NCBI GenBank assembly: GCA_037975125.1
Contig: CM075857.1
Location: 47,621,172-47,685,171, forward strand
Direction of reading: 5' to 3'
DNA: 64,000 bases
DNA from: Latrodectus hesperus
Taxonomy: Eukaryota > Arthropoda > Arachnida > Araneae > Theridiidae
In this document: in pieces, positions 1 to 11,713 of the stretch
How positions within the stretch are numbered: position 1 is the stretch's first letter
Layout: every line of letters starts with the position of its first letter
The notes under the pieces: model-generated
Told to the model about the DNA's origin: nothing
Seen by the model: the letters and a program-made list of their open reading frames with translations, nothing else
The model's database searches: none
Position numbers and translations under genes: made by a program

Positions 1-142
1 TAAATTCACCAATCAGTTCTTTCAATCTTTATAAAAGGGACTGTCCCCAAACAGCTGCGCTAGATGGCGCTGAAGCTCATTTCTAGATTTATTTTGAGGA
101 AGGATTCCCTTTAACAGAGAACAGGCCTTCGACCTGAGACTC

Positions 143-639
143 TTGTTAAACAGGAAAATAGGAAGGAATGAGGAGGGTTTTGCCCCAACCTTCCTATCCT
201 GTAAACTTGAGAATGGGGCACTTATCAACTGTGCAGATCTGGAGAGCTCAGAGTGGCTGGAACAGAATGTCAGTGACATAAGCCCTTGGCAGGAGCAAAA
301 ACTCTTGGTGGGAGAGGTAAGGACACTTGTCAGAACCACCAAGATAATTGCAAAACTGCCGAAAATCTGTAGTGAACTGGAGCCTAAAGAGCTCCTGAGA
401 AAAATCGAGGCTTAGAACGGGGGGGGGTCATTCCAATGGAGTGGAACGTTCTTAACATTAAGAACGACCCATCTGGGCGGACCATCGTTCTTAGTGTGCC
501 TGAATTACATGCTGCAACACTTCGTGTAAGGGGATATAGGTTTCATATTGGACTTCACCAAGTGCAGGCTAAAGCACTTGACAAACCTGCTCCTGCTCAT
601 GGGGGTGAAAGTTGTTCAAGCCAACCTCCACCACAGTAG
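143..639 (+). pseudogene. LINE A ORF1 C-terminal remnant
   Basis: Two adjacent reading frames (143-415, then 436-639 in another frame) form the end of a LINE ORF1. The first holds FLSCKLENGALINCADLESS, followed by a W-L-E stretch, resembling the DUF4780-type domain found in ORF1 of arthropod R1/I-group elements. The second holds NDPSGRTIVLSVPELHAATL, as in the C-terminal part of that domain. A frameshift near 415-435 (beside a G8 run) separates them. ORF1 ends inside the start of ORF2, the usual overlap. The N-terminal portion is not seen here, but a fragment that may be an ORF1 N-terminus lies inserted at 4108-4336. The role would be RNA binding in the retrotransposition RNP. Confidence 0.6.
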
Positions 640-3600
640 AAGTGGTACTACTAACCTCAGTAAGAAGTTTCTTGCTGGGGATATACACCTGGCCCTGATT
701 CAGGAACCCTGGTTGGTTAGGGGGAGAATCAGTGGTCTCAAAGGAACTAAAGGTAAGCTTATCTATTGTACTAATGGTAACGCTAGAACTTGTATACTCT
801 TACATAAAAACATTGAGGTTCTTCCCCTCTCTGAATTTATTCTTAGGGACCTGACAGCTGTGAAAGTTAGACTCAACATAGAGGGTAGGGACAGGGAAAT
901 TGTTTTTGGCTCTGGATACCTGCCCTATGAAGAGAAGGCTCTACCTGACCATTCTCTGCACAAGCTCATGAACTTTTGCAGAGGTAACAACTTACAGGTA
1001 GTCATAGGACTAGACTGTAATGCTTCCCATTTTGTCTGGGGAAGTACGGACACAAATAAAAGAGGTGAGTACCTTTTAGAATTCATTCTAAACTATAGGT
1101 TAGATATTCTAAATGAGGGTAACGAACCAACTTTCATTACTTCCAATCGATCAGAAGCAATTGACATTACTATAGCGACAACGCTGATTAGTAAAAATAT
1201 CAAATATTCGAAAGTAGATGGCAGACCTTCTGGCTCAGATCTTCAAAACATCCATTTTGAAATTCACTCTAATGTGTGTCTGGATCGCATATTCAGAGAC
1301 CCAGTTAGGACAGACTGGAAGAAATTCCAGGAAGAACTGACTGGGTTGGTTGAGCTCGGGAACAGACCTATTAGAGACAACTACGATCTAGAAGTTACAG
1401 CAGACCTTCTGCAGAGTAGTATTATAGATTCTTATCATAACATTTGCCGTATTCGCTCTAGGAGAGCTAAACTCCAATGTCCTTGGTGGAGTGACTCTCT
1501 AGCTGCCGAAAGAGCAAATGTTAGAAAACTTTTTAATAAAGCCAAGAAAAATGGTGAATGGGAGAACTATAAGACGGCCCTCACTAATTATAACAAACTT
1601 GTTAGAAAAAGCAAAATTAACTCCTGGAGGAAGTTCTGTGAAGAGATAGATTCTATAGAGATAGAAACTCCTTAAAAGGGATGAACCTATTTTGGTTGGC
1701 ACCCTAAAGGACGAGGAGGGTAATTTTGCTGCTTCCGGAAAAGAGGTTATAGAAATTATGACCAAAACCCACTTTCCAGGAGCTAGAGATATTTATAGCA
1801 ACGAAGGGGAGCACTGCATTGGTTCTTTGCAAAGAGTCAATATCGATCAATGGGCCATCGCTAAAAATATCGTAAACTACAACATTGTTAAATGGGCAAT
1901 CTTTGCCTTTAAACCTCAGAAAAGCCCAGGGACTGATGGAATTATGCCTATCATGATCCAGAAGGCAGAGAAGGTTGTCATACCAGTGCTAACTAGAATT
2001 TACAGAACTAGTTTGGCATTTGGTTACATACCAAAGATATGGCAAAAGACTAGGATTGTTTTCATTCCTAAACCTGGCAAGGACACCTATGACCAGTTCA
2101 AGTCTTACAGACCAATCAGTCTTTCTTCATTCTTTCTTAAAATTATGGAGAAAATCATTGACCGGCATATTAGAGATTACTTGGGTAGTAATAGTCCCTT
2201 GCATGCTCTTCAATTTGCCTATCATCCCGGCAAATCTACTGAAACCGCTCTACATCAGCTAGTTTCCAAGATTGAAACCACTCTGGATCATAAAGATATT
2301 GCCTTGGCAACTTTCCTCGACATCCAGGGATTTTGATAACACTTCCCATCCATCCATCCTCAAGGCACTTAGAGGCGCAGTGATTAATCAGACCCTGTGT
2401 ACTTGGATTGAGGCCTTAATTTCGGATAGATGTAAACAAATGAACATCTTCGGTTAATCATTTGAAAAAAATTCTAGAGGTTGTCCTGAAGGAGGTGTTT
2501 TGTCACCATTACTTTGAACCTAGTTGTAAATAGCCTTTTAAAACATCTAAATGATAGGGGCTATTATACGCAAGGATATGCTGATGACATTGTCATCCTT
2601 ATCCTTGGCAAAGATTTCGACATAACTTGTCATCTCATGCAGGATGCTCTAAGTTATGTATGTCAATACTGCATGGGTAAGGACCTGATGGTTAATCCTC
2701 AGAAAACCTACCTTGTAACTTTTACACGCAAAAAGAAACGGAAAGGTTTTTTCATACCAAGACTTTTTGATGTTGATATCAATGTGGCTTCAGAGGTGAA
2801 GTATCTGGGCATTTATTTAAACCAAAAACTCACCTGGAATAAGCACATTGATGATAAAATTAACCGAGCAAAGAAAAACATTATGATTTGCAGGCGAATG
2901 CTTGGTAAAAATTGGGGTTTACATCCAAAACTGATGTTATGGATGTACACAGCTTTTGTCAGGCCCATTCTCACATATGCCTGTGTGATCTGGTGGCGTA
3001 AGGTGGAACAGAAAACTGTGATTGACAAACTGAGAGGTCTACAAAGACTGATCTGTCTCTGCATCACGGGAGCAATGTCCACCACGCCAACCAGAGCATT
3101 GGAGGTTGTGTTGGATCTTACTCTCTTGGACATTTTCATCTGCATCACTGCAAGAATGACTGTATACAGAATGTAGCTGCAAAACCACTGGTACGACTAG
3201 CCTGTTGCCAAAGGGCACAAGGGCTTCACTAGGAAAATTCAAGATCCTACTTTCCTGATGCCCTCAGACATCATGGAAAAATCATACATGTTTGATAGGA
3301 CATTTGAAATAGTTTTTCCAACTAGAGACAAATGGGATAACAACATGTTTGAAACTAAAACAGGAGATCTAATCTGGTACACAGATGGATCACTGAAGAA
3401 CAGCCTCTCAGGACTGGGAGTATGTGGCGTGTCACCAAGAACCAGCCTGTCTGTAAGCCTTGGGTGATACGCTACGGTCTTCCAGGCAGAAGTTTTGGCC
3501 ATTATCCACTGTCTGCGACTAAATATGAGGAAGGGCTACTACGGTAAGCGGATTCTCATTTTTAATGACAGTCAAGCCGCTTTAAAAGCGCTTAATTCTT

Positions 3601-4543
3601 TCGAAATCAAATCTAAAATGATTTTGGAATGTATACATAGTAATGTATACATATGGAATGTATACATTTCTATAGAAATCTTCTTACAGATCTGGCAACT
3701 AGAAACAAAGTGATCCTTGTATGGGTGCCAGGGCCTAGTTGTATCGAAGGTAATGAAAGGACTGATGAGATTGCTAAACAAGGATCGTCTTTTTTTCCCA
3801 TTGGTGCAGAACCTTTTTATGGGATCAATTTTAAGACTGCAAAAACGAATGTTCTTAAATGGGAAAGACGGAGGATGTATAGAGCTTGGCTCAGCACTCC
3901 TGGTTAAACCCATGTTAAAAAAATAATCTGTGGATCATCAGCGAGGATCGCCTCTGAAATCCTTAGACGCTCTAGGCAGAAGATACGTTTAATCGTAGGC
4001 TTCCTAACTGGGCACTACTATTTCAGAAAACACCTCCATAAAATGGGACTGTTTCAGCAAGATCCTATCTGCAGGAAATGTCATATGCAAGAGGAAACGG
4101 CCAAGCAAGCTTTTTAATTGTTATCTTGTGGCTGAAAAGACACAAGCAGTAACAGACCTTTCTGCATTTGCAGGTGATGCCTCTGAAGTAGACCTTGCTG
4201 AAAAAGACAAGGGAACTCAGAGGCAGTCATGTAAAGAGGCAGTAATGAATCCTTCACTTGAGGTAGAAATGACCTACAAACCATCTTCTGGTGAAAGTAA
4301 GGAAGCTATCCCTAGTATGACTGACTCTCTGACCAGATGGGACTGTTTCAGCAAGACCCTATCTGCAGGAAATGTCATACGCAAGAGGAAACGGCCAAGC
4401 ATACCATTTACGAATGTGAGGCTCTTGCCCTCCCTAGATTAACCTCTTTAGGAATTATCCATACTAGAGAGTTACACCTAGACTCCATTAAAGGGTTATC
4501 GGACTTTATTAATAAATTGGGTGACTCGAGGAACTGGAACTAG
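599..4543 (+). pseudogene. LINE A ORF2: endonuclease-RT-RNase H, multiply frameshifted
   Basis: The endonuclease occupies 599-1675 (VVQANLHHSR, LIQEPW, IGLDCNASHFVWG, SGSDLQNIHFEI are APE-type blocks). The frame shifts near 1680. RT runs 1692-3176 with KSPGTDGIMP, RPISLSSFFLKIMEKIID, a frameshift at about 2336, a broken CPEGGVLSP block before 2514 and the catalytic YADD at 2577-2588. RNase H pieces lie at 3258-3467 (WYTDGSLKNSLSGLG), 3495-3713 (FNDSQAALKALNS) and 3653-3907 (VPGPSCIEGNERTDEIAKQG). The C-terminus at 4337-4543 has the CRKC...TIYEC zinc-knuckle-like motif. A 229-bp insertion between 65-bp direct repeats disrupts the C-terminal part. At least five breaks are visible, so no functional polyprotein is possible. 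Confidence 0.85.
4043..4401 (+). repeat. 65-bp direct repeats flanking a 229-bp insertion in LINE A
   Basis: The 65 bases at 4043-4107 recur at 4337-4401 with two differences. Between them, 4108-4336 holds an open, acidic stretch (AEKTQAVTDLSAFAGDASEV...) that does not belong to the RT C-terminus and looks like an ORF1 N-terminal type sequence. The arrangement resembles either an insertion with an unusually long target duplication or a template switch during reverse transcription. After the second repeat the ORF2 C-terminus continues normally. Confidence 0.75.
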
Positions 4544-4629
4544 GAAACATTGGATTTGGAGTTAATGGTACAAAATGCTGATTAAAGCAGAGGTGCCAAT
4601 GACATACAAACCCAACCTGAAGAAGAAGT

Positions 4630-4925
4630 AAACATATAAGCAAATATAGGTCCTACCTTGGCTGCTTAAATTTAACCGATTTCGGCAACCAAGCTTGGTC
4701 CTATCTTGGCTGCCTAAATTCGACCGATTTTGGCTCATAAGTTTGGTCCTATTTTGGCCGCCCAGATAGTTCCAATGTAGGTTGCCAAGCTTGGGCCTAT
4801 CTTGGCAACCCACATTGGTCCTAAATAACGAAATGTAGACCATCCAGGATTGGCCCAATATAGACCGCCAATATTGAACCTAGACAAAGCCACTATTTTA
4901 GCCAATTTAGGGCCAAGCTATTTTG
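4630..4925 (+). repeat. Degenerate tandem / dispersed repeat (inverted relative at 59.56 kb)
   Basis: Imperfect units built around TTGGTCCTATCTTGGC and CCTAAATT-CGACCGATTTTGGC recur through this stretch. About 115 bases at its right end (AAATGTAGACCATCCAGGAT and both flanks) match the reverse complement of 59556-59680. An apparent minus-strand reading frame here only translates the repeat (recurrent QDRTKLG-type peptides). The element class is unknown; it starts right after the LINE A tail. Confidence 0.65.
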
Positions 4926-5057
4926 GTACTTGGGTTAGTTATTTGTATTTATTTTAAGGACTGTACAAATACCTCTTATTTCAAAAGAATTTAAAAGCTT
5001 TTATATCGATTTTTCTCTTATTTGTACAAGTGCACAAATTTATCAGGGAATATTAAG

Positions 5058-5107
5058 GAATTGTCCATGATACCTCAATTATATAATTGCAGTATCATGA
5101 ACAATTC
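5058..5107. repeat. 50-bp imperfect palindrome
   Basis: GAATTGT-C-CATGATAC on the left mirrors GTATCATG-A-ACAATTC on the right around the self-complementary centre CAATTATATAATTG. Only the positions at one C/A pair and the CT/CA dinucleotides break the symmetry. Confidence 0.8.
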
Positions 5108-5428
5108 TAGTTCATATTGCGTTTTGATTAACAATGAAAATTGTTTACCGTATATACAAATATAAAATAATATACATTATTTAGAATATATATTTAATGC
5201 AATATACAACTGAAATATAAATGATTCATATGCAATCATATTAGACTATAATATTAGATAATCAAAGGAATCTCATTAACTTTCTATTTATTTGCACTCT
5301 ACTAAAGAGACAACTCTTATCTTTTAGCACAAAGGCTCTTGTAACCAACTTATTGTCGAATAAAGCCCCTATTACATTAGAGTTGCCCAGATTTCAGTTT
5401 GAGCAACTCCCGTAGACTTAACATTACG

Positions 5429-5436
5429 TGACGTCA
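5429..5436. promoter_or_regulatory. CRE-type site TGACGTCA in a promoter-like patch
   Basis: A perfect palindromic CREB/ATF-type octamer sits in a GC-richer island, about 40 bases upstream of a CCAAT. A potential splice donor (GCT/GTAAGA) follows at 5513/5514. It is about 2.4 kb upstream of the first Apc exon seen here. The role is inference only. Confidence 0.3.
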
Positions 5437-7832
5437 CAGCTTAAAATTTGAGCAACTCGTTCTATTCGTCCAATCAATGCTTGAGATTTCTTTCAGGTTT
5501 GCTGTAAGAAAATAACAGCTTTACTAGATTTAATAATAGATCCCTTTTTTGGCTAACATTTTTAAGGTTGCCATATTTTACTCAGAAGGTATCCACATTT
5601 CATAATGAATTCTTATTTGGGAATTTAATTTGTAGCCAAATTTTATTTACTACACGCCATCTTGCTTCGTGTGAACCTTTACTTTTAAGATGGGGAAAGA
5701 TAATCTTTGCCGACGTGAAAATCAATGCTAATACATAAGTAACACATTTTTGTGTGTATAATTTATTCTTAAATAAAAAGATTAAGAATTTGAAAGAAAA
5801 ATTTATTTCAGATTGAAGCTTCAATTTAAACATAAAATTCTACAAACACCACACAAAATTGTAAATATTGTATTGTAAGATTTTCCTGTACAAAAATAAT
5901 TTCTTAGCAACAATGTTTATAAAAAATTAATGTTTAACTGTTGATATATTAAAAAAAGAAACTCAAATTACTATTTTAAAAGTTGAGGAAATGCACAAAA
6001 ATTATATTCTTTAAAAATATATATATATTAGTTATGAATTTTAATTTATAATTTGTTTTTAAAATGAAAAAAATTAATTATTTTTCTTTTTTATTAAAGT
6101 AAATATTGTGGCATATTAAAATAAGATGCATTTTTAAACTAATTATTTATTACATTTAAACAAACACACCACATAAAAGCAGAGATTCTTTACACTATCT
6201 TTATTTACATGCAGTTTCTTAAACTATAATCTGCAATAAAATGACAAGTATATTTTGAATAAATACATATATATTTAAGTTTTGTGGGAAAAAATGAAGA
6301 AAAGAAATAATTAATAGCATTTTGTAATGACATTATATGAATAGTTTGTTTCATATTACATTTTCAAATTGAAAAAAGTGTTATGAAATTTGTATGAAAC
6401 TAAAAGAATGAAGTGCTATTTAGCCTCATGACTGATAATCTAGCAATTGAAGGTAATGGTGAGACATTTAAATATCTACAGTGAATTTTCTTTTAGGAAG
6501 AGTTCACATAAGTTGTGGGTCATATTCATTTTTTGCATTTGTTATTGCTCATTGTAAAACTCTCAAGCACTCGATGATAGACGTGTATGGAGAAAGCTCA
6601 TCTATATGACACTCATTTCTAATTGTTCAGTAGTGACTGCAATTAGTCTTTATTGTTCATTTCAATGATTAGTTAATTGCTTTACATTGGAAGTCAGAAT
6701 ACTCTCTATATTGACCATGATGTGAATTAAATTATTTTGCAAATATAGCAATCATCTATATTTTTTATACTTACTTTCACATTATTTGTATTTACTTCAC
6801 AAATAGGAACAAATACAAGATTTCCATTTTAATCAAATATTGCATTTAATTTCATTATTAAAATTGTAGCTTTTTAACACATTGTTGTAACACAGCCCTT
6901 TTTTAAATTTGATTTTTAACTAGTTTTACTATAATCTATATGTTAAAAATGCTTCATCGTAAAAACAATTGAAAAAGGCTTTAAATTATTAAAATTTTAT
7001 ATTGATTTATATCAATTTAATACACAATTTATACAGGAATAATATTTTAATGTTTATTTAAATAGAAATTTTTGCTTATATTAAAATCATTTCACTATTT
7101 TATTTGTACACTCCAGTATTTTCATTATTATAAGAATTTATTGATATATAAAAATTCATTTGTAAAAATAAGAGCTCTTTTTATTTTATCAATTTCTTTT
7201 ATCTCAAGAAATGAATTTAACTTTTAATAAAGATGATCAGCAAAGCCGCTATCATCAGCAAAGCGAAAGTATTGTCGAATTACAAAGTTGGCGAAGAAAT
7301 TGGCTGCTTATTACAACCCAAGTGCTAAAATGTTAACGCCCCTTTTTATTTCATATTTTTTAATGAATATCTCCTTTCATTAACAATCTTCTTCATTTTT
7401 TTTTCATTAATTTCTGCTTTTGTACGATCTCGACCAGATGATTTTGTTCCGTTTCATTTAGCAAGTATTGTAATAATGTGAAGTGTCTCTCAATATTAGA
7501 GATTTATATCTTTTATTTAACTCAATGTTGGAAAGTCAATCAATGTCCTAAATGTTGGAAAGATAAGCTATGATTATTATTGGATAAAATTGATTTTTTT
7601 TTAAATCTGACTGAAAAGTTATTAAAAAACTGCATATAAATAAAAAAAATCCTAGTTGGGATTTATTCTTAACAATTTTAACATAGAAAACTAATGTTTA
7701 TTATGAATACCCAAACTACTTAAAAGAAGTTTTGTTTTCACTTATTTTTCGTATTATTTTTATACAATTAATTTGATCATCATACTATTTTAAATTTCCG
7801 TTGTAGTGCACTTATTAAACGATAATGTTGAG

Positions 7833-8293
7833 CAACAAACACGGCAAAGTATCTCCGTTATTTGATTTTTATGAGGAAGCTGATTTAGATAATGTTGATG
7901 AGCAACCTATTGATTTTAGTAAAAGATATTCTGATCTGGAATCTGATCATGTTTCAAAATCTGTAGCTAAAAAGAGACACATTTCCACTGCCTCTTTGAA
8001 TTCAGAACCAACTAGTTGTAAACAGCCATGTGAAGATGATTTAAGAGTTTATTGCATTGAAGGTACCCCATTATTGATTTCCACTTCATCTTCTATAAGT
8101 GATCTTAGGTTTGTTGGAGCATCTGAATCAGCTGAACCGGAAGTACTAAAAAAGATTGATGAAGTCAAAACTGACTTTCCATCCTCATGTTGTACTGAGA
8201 CAAATGTTGAAATATTAAAAAATTCGTCTGAAGAGGAAAAAATTGAGGAATCTTCTATGACTGAGAGTGATAAAAATTGTGAAAGTAAAGATG
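7833..8293 (+). CDS. Apc: Apc exon: 15-residue-type site and first 20-residue repeat
   Basis: The frame reads ...FYEEADLDNVDEQPIDFSKR, where VDEQPIDFSKRYS matches the 15-residue beta-catenin repeat. Further on, VYCIEGTPLLISTSSSISDL (about 8047-8106) is a 20-residue repeat with the Ser-rich CK1/GSK3 target cluster. The donor is ATG/GTAAGT at 8293/8294, phase 1. The start is uncertain. The best acceptor (TTCCGTTGTAG, ending 7806) would bring an in-frame TAA at 7816-7818, so coding must begin either at a weak acceptor ending 7832 or at the ATG at 7825, which has a purine at -3. The second case would make this the first coding exon. The exon is acidic and low in cysteine, as expected of the unstructured Apc middle region. 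Confidence 0.88.
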
Positions 8294-9819
8294 GTAAGTT
8301 AACCTGAATAAATTGAAATTTTCATTCTAGCTTACTTGTGTAAATTATTTTTGAATAAAAATTTAAAAAGTAATAAAATATATATAATCTACAAGAAATG
8401 GTATTAAAACTTTTTCTGTACTAACTCCTTCAAAAGTTATTAAGATGTTTAATAAAATTAAACATTGTATATTCATATGCAGAAAACCATATACATTGTA
8501 TATTCATATGCAGAATACCATATTTTATCTGAGGAATATTTTTCAAATAATTTTGTAATCATACTATGCACTACACATTCACTGTAAATATTTTATAGAA
8601 AATACTGAAGATTAAACAGATTTCCTAAATTATAAATCAATCTTTCATAAACAGATTTCCTTAATTAAAACCATTGTATTGTTTTATTCAATTTAGAAAA
8701 AATGAAGTAAAATGTGCTTTAAGTTTTCCCATTTCTTGTAATAAACATTTATAATTGTAAAGAGAATGTAGTACAAAGCATTAACTATAAACATTAAAAT
8801 AGTAAAAAACCAGTGAAATTTTGTGCATATAATCAATTATGTTATATTAAATGATAAAAGAAAAATCAAATTTATAAAAGGAGATTCTCAAATGTAATTT
8901 TATCAAGTTAAATGATGTTTGAACATCTATGAATGCACTTATCTTTGTTGAAATATATTTAATATTCTTGAGAGATGAAGTATAGCCATTATCTATCTCT
9001 AAGACATTCCTAATGATAATCAATGGAGCTAATCTTTAAAGATATAGATTGACTATTGCAAATCATTAATATTAAACTTTATTATAAGTATAGGAAATTA
9101 TTGTTACGTAGCATATACAGCTTAGAATTACAAATTTTTGACCATGTACTAAGTTCTTACCAAGTATTAAATCACTAATTTCTCGAAAAATATTATAATT
9201 ATGTATTACCCTAAGCAAAAATATTTATATTAAACCATTTAAGTACTTTTTTATTAATTCGATAAGATATATTGTTACATTAAATGCATTTTAATTTTCT
9301 TAAAAAAATTTCATAAAAAATAATTTATTCCATAGGTTGCAATGCAATATGCGAAGATAAACAAAAATTGCACATTTAATGATTTTACTATATATAAAGC
9401 ATGATACATTGCTTGAAGGAGCAAAACAGTAATAATAAAATGAGATTTATAACATGTTTATTATTTATTAATAAATTTATTTGACTCTAATCCAGTATTA
9501 AAAAGAATTTTTGAGTTCTTAAAATAAGCCATATTATTTTGATTGACAAAATTGATATTTGTGTAATCCATATTCAATAATTAAATCTTTAACCAGGAAT
9601 CCTGTTTTTTTGTTTTTTTTTAACAAAAGCATAAATGATAAGTTTCCAATTATATGGTAATACCATTTACATTTTATTATTTTTTTAAAGAATAAATTGT
9701 TTTATTTAGTATTTATTCGAAACTTATTACAAATGTTTCTTTTTATAAGAAAAATGATAAAAATAGATGTAACGGTAAATTGTTTTTATTAATTAATGCC
9801 TATTTTCAAACATAAAAAC

Positions 9820-9873
9820 AAAAAAGCTATTTTATTTATTATTTCATTAAATAATAAATAAAATAGCTTTTTT
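9820..9873. repeat. Perfect 25-bp hairpin in Apc intron
   Basis: Bases 9820-9844 are exactly complementary to 9849-9873, with the 4-base loop CATT. The stem is AT-rich with one central GC pair step (AGCTATTTTA). It sits in the intron between the first two Apc exons and is followed by short direct repeats of TAATATAATAATGAAT. Confidence 0.9.
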
Positions 9874-10303
9874 TAGTATAATATAATAATGAATAATCTA
9901 ATATAATAATGAATATTACTTCATAATTATATTAGATTTTAAATTTCTGAGCAAATTTTTAAATTATTCATGTTTAATCGTTTAATAGTCGTAGTAAGGA
10001 ACTTTTAATGTTTTTATCTAAATATTTTGGTTAGAAATTCATTTGATGTTTTACCATTAATGTTACTACTATGTTTAAAATATGTAGTACTAAAAATGTA
10101 TAATAATGAGAAAGGAGGATATGGAATCAGTGATATAATTGTATGCCAAACATTTAAAAATATCTTCTTTTTTTAATGCAAATTATATTTTATTAAATAA
10201 CCTTTATAATTCAGGATTAAAAGTAATTTAATAATGAAAAGATTTAATGTGCTCATATATACAAATAAATAAATAATGTTTTATTATTTTTACATCTTTT
10301 TAG

Positions 10304-10451
10304 ATGAAAATATTCAAATTATTGATGGCGATGAGAGCATTTCAAAAGTATCATCACCTCTTATGTTTTCAAGGTCTAGTTCTGTGTGTTCTCTAAACAG
10401 CTTTGAACAAAATTCTATTATAGATGACAGAAGTTCTGTTAGTATTCTTAG
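10304..10451 (+). CDS. Apc: Apc exon: second 20-residue repeat
   Basis: This short exon encodes DENIQIIDGDESISK... then SPLMFSRSSSVCSLNSFEQN, a clear match to the vertebrate 20-residue repeat TPLMFSRxxSVSSLxSFE. The acceptor is TTTTTAG ending 10303; the first codon is completed by the G left by the previous exon (phase 1, giving Asp). The donor is CTTAG/GTATGT at 10451/10452, phase 2. The serines of SRSSSVCSL are the positions phosphorylated by CK1 and GSK3 in known homologues to raise beta-catenin affinity. The reading frame runs on into the intron for 21 codons, but the splice signal and homology both stop at 10451. Confidence 0.92.
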
Positions 10452-11713
10452 GTATGTTTATTTTTACAGCTTTATTTTTTGTGTTAAAATGAGATTTTTT
10501 ATTCTATTCTTTTAATTAAAGTCTTGTTATGATATTTTATGGATAATTATTCAATACTAATGTGTTACATAATCTATGATAGTGATTTATAAAAGGTTAT
10601 TGAAAACTATTACACTTGCTATAAAATATCACAGTTTCAAATTTCAAATGTAAAAAATTTTAAAAAATGCACTTTATATTGTTCTTCAAATATTATGTAA
10701 ATTAAATTTTTTTTAATAAAAGAAAGCTGTCCAGTGCCCATTTCCTTAAAATGTGCATCTTTCCATCAAATATAATAAAAATGATTTTATTTTAATTAGT
10801 TATTAGTTTTAACTTCATAGCATTCCTTGTTGCATTGAGTTTTGAACTGTCAATGTTACATTTTATAAAAATCTTTTTCTATTGAAATGAATGTATAGTA
10901 GAAATAACAACCTAGTCTTTATGAAAATTTTTGTGTTATGTTTGTTAAAAATTTCTTATGTTTGTTTCTAATTTCTTATGTTAAAAATATGGAAGATATG
11001 GAAAAATTAAAAGAGGTTTAATTGGTTATGTAGGATGTGGAGCAAATTTCATAACATCAGATATTCATTTGTTTCAAAGTATAGAGTTGTGCATTATCTT
11101 ATATCAGTAAAAAAATTCAGAAAACAATAAATACTTTCTCTTGATTAAGAATTACCATTTGTTTGTGTGCTTGAGTTTTTGGGAACCCCCCTCAGGGGGT
11201 TTACCTTCTTTAGTTAAACATGGGTGTCACAATCTTGAGGTACCCTAGTGATCTATTCTCCTCTTTATTTTCTTCTCTCCTCTCCTCTTCTGCTTTCCCT
11301 TCCTCTTCTCCTGTTGGCCTTGTAAGAGGTTGAGGGCTCCTCTTGAGTAGCTATTGTCGCCCTGTTACTATTAGCTTCTCTTTGGGACTAAATCACCTGC
11401 GTATTTGCTGTTCGTGGATACCCGTGTCCCTGGAAAGGAGGATCCTGGTGATTGAGGCTCTGAGACCAACAACTTACTTTGGCCTCTGCTTCAGGTAAAC
11501 GGGAGGTGTGTTGTGGTCCTCAGCATACCAACCAGCTTCCATGGATCAAGTGATCATATATCTGCTGTGTGACTCGATAAGGGGGGAGGCCACGTCAGAG
11601 ATATATTGAAAGCGTATAAGGTCTGGCTAGCACTGATGCAGTTATACTGCATCCCCTTGTTGGGCTCGGTGGTGGGTGGTGCAGTCGGGCTTTGAAGTAA
11701 TTAACCTATTTCT

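Larger units (their letters stand above)
1..4628 (+). mobile_element. LINE A: R1/Loa-type non-LTR retrotransposon, decayed, left end outside window
   Basis: The parts run in LINE order on the + strand: an ORF1 remnant, an ORF2 overlapping it by about 40 nt, an APE-type endonuclease, reverse transcriptase with a YADD box, RNase H, a C-terminal zinc-knuckle-like CxxC...HxxxxC segment, a short 3' UTR and a (GAA)n tail at 4619-4628. The endonuclease start (VVQANLHHSRSG, LIQEPWLVRGRISGL) together with RNase H is the pattern of R1/Loa-group elements; the clade is my inference. Several frameshifts and stops make it inactive. An almost identical 3' end lies antisense at 13150-13590, so the family was mobile fairly recently. 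The 5' end is outside the window. Confidence 0.88.
4926..7806. other. AT-rich region without a gene
   Basis: I found no convincing exon on either strand. The stretch contains an imperfect palindrome (5058-5107), a small GC-richer patch at about 5395-5760 with a TGACGTCA site, a CCAAT and a CGCCATCTTG (YY1-like) sequence, and otherwise simple AT-rich DNA. If the Apc transcript begins locally, the 5.4-5.8 kb patch is the best promoter candidate. Confidence 0.5.

Noticed and set aside
4562..4858. Minus-strand frame with repeated QDRTKLG peptides
   Set aside because: It arises from the underlying DNA repeat; no domain.
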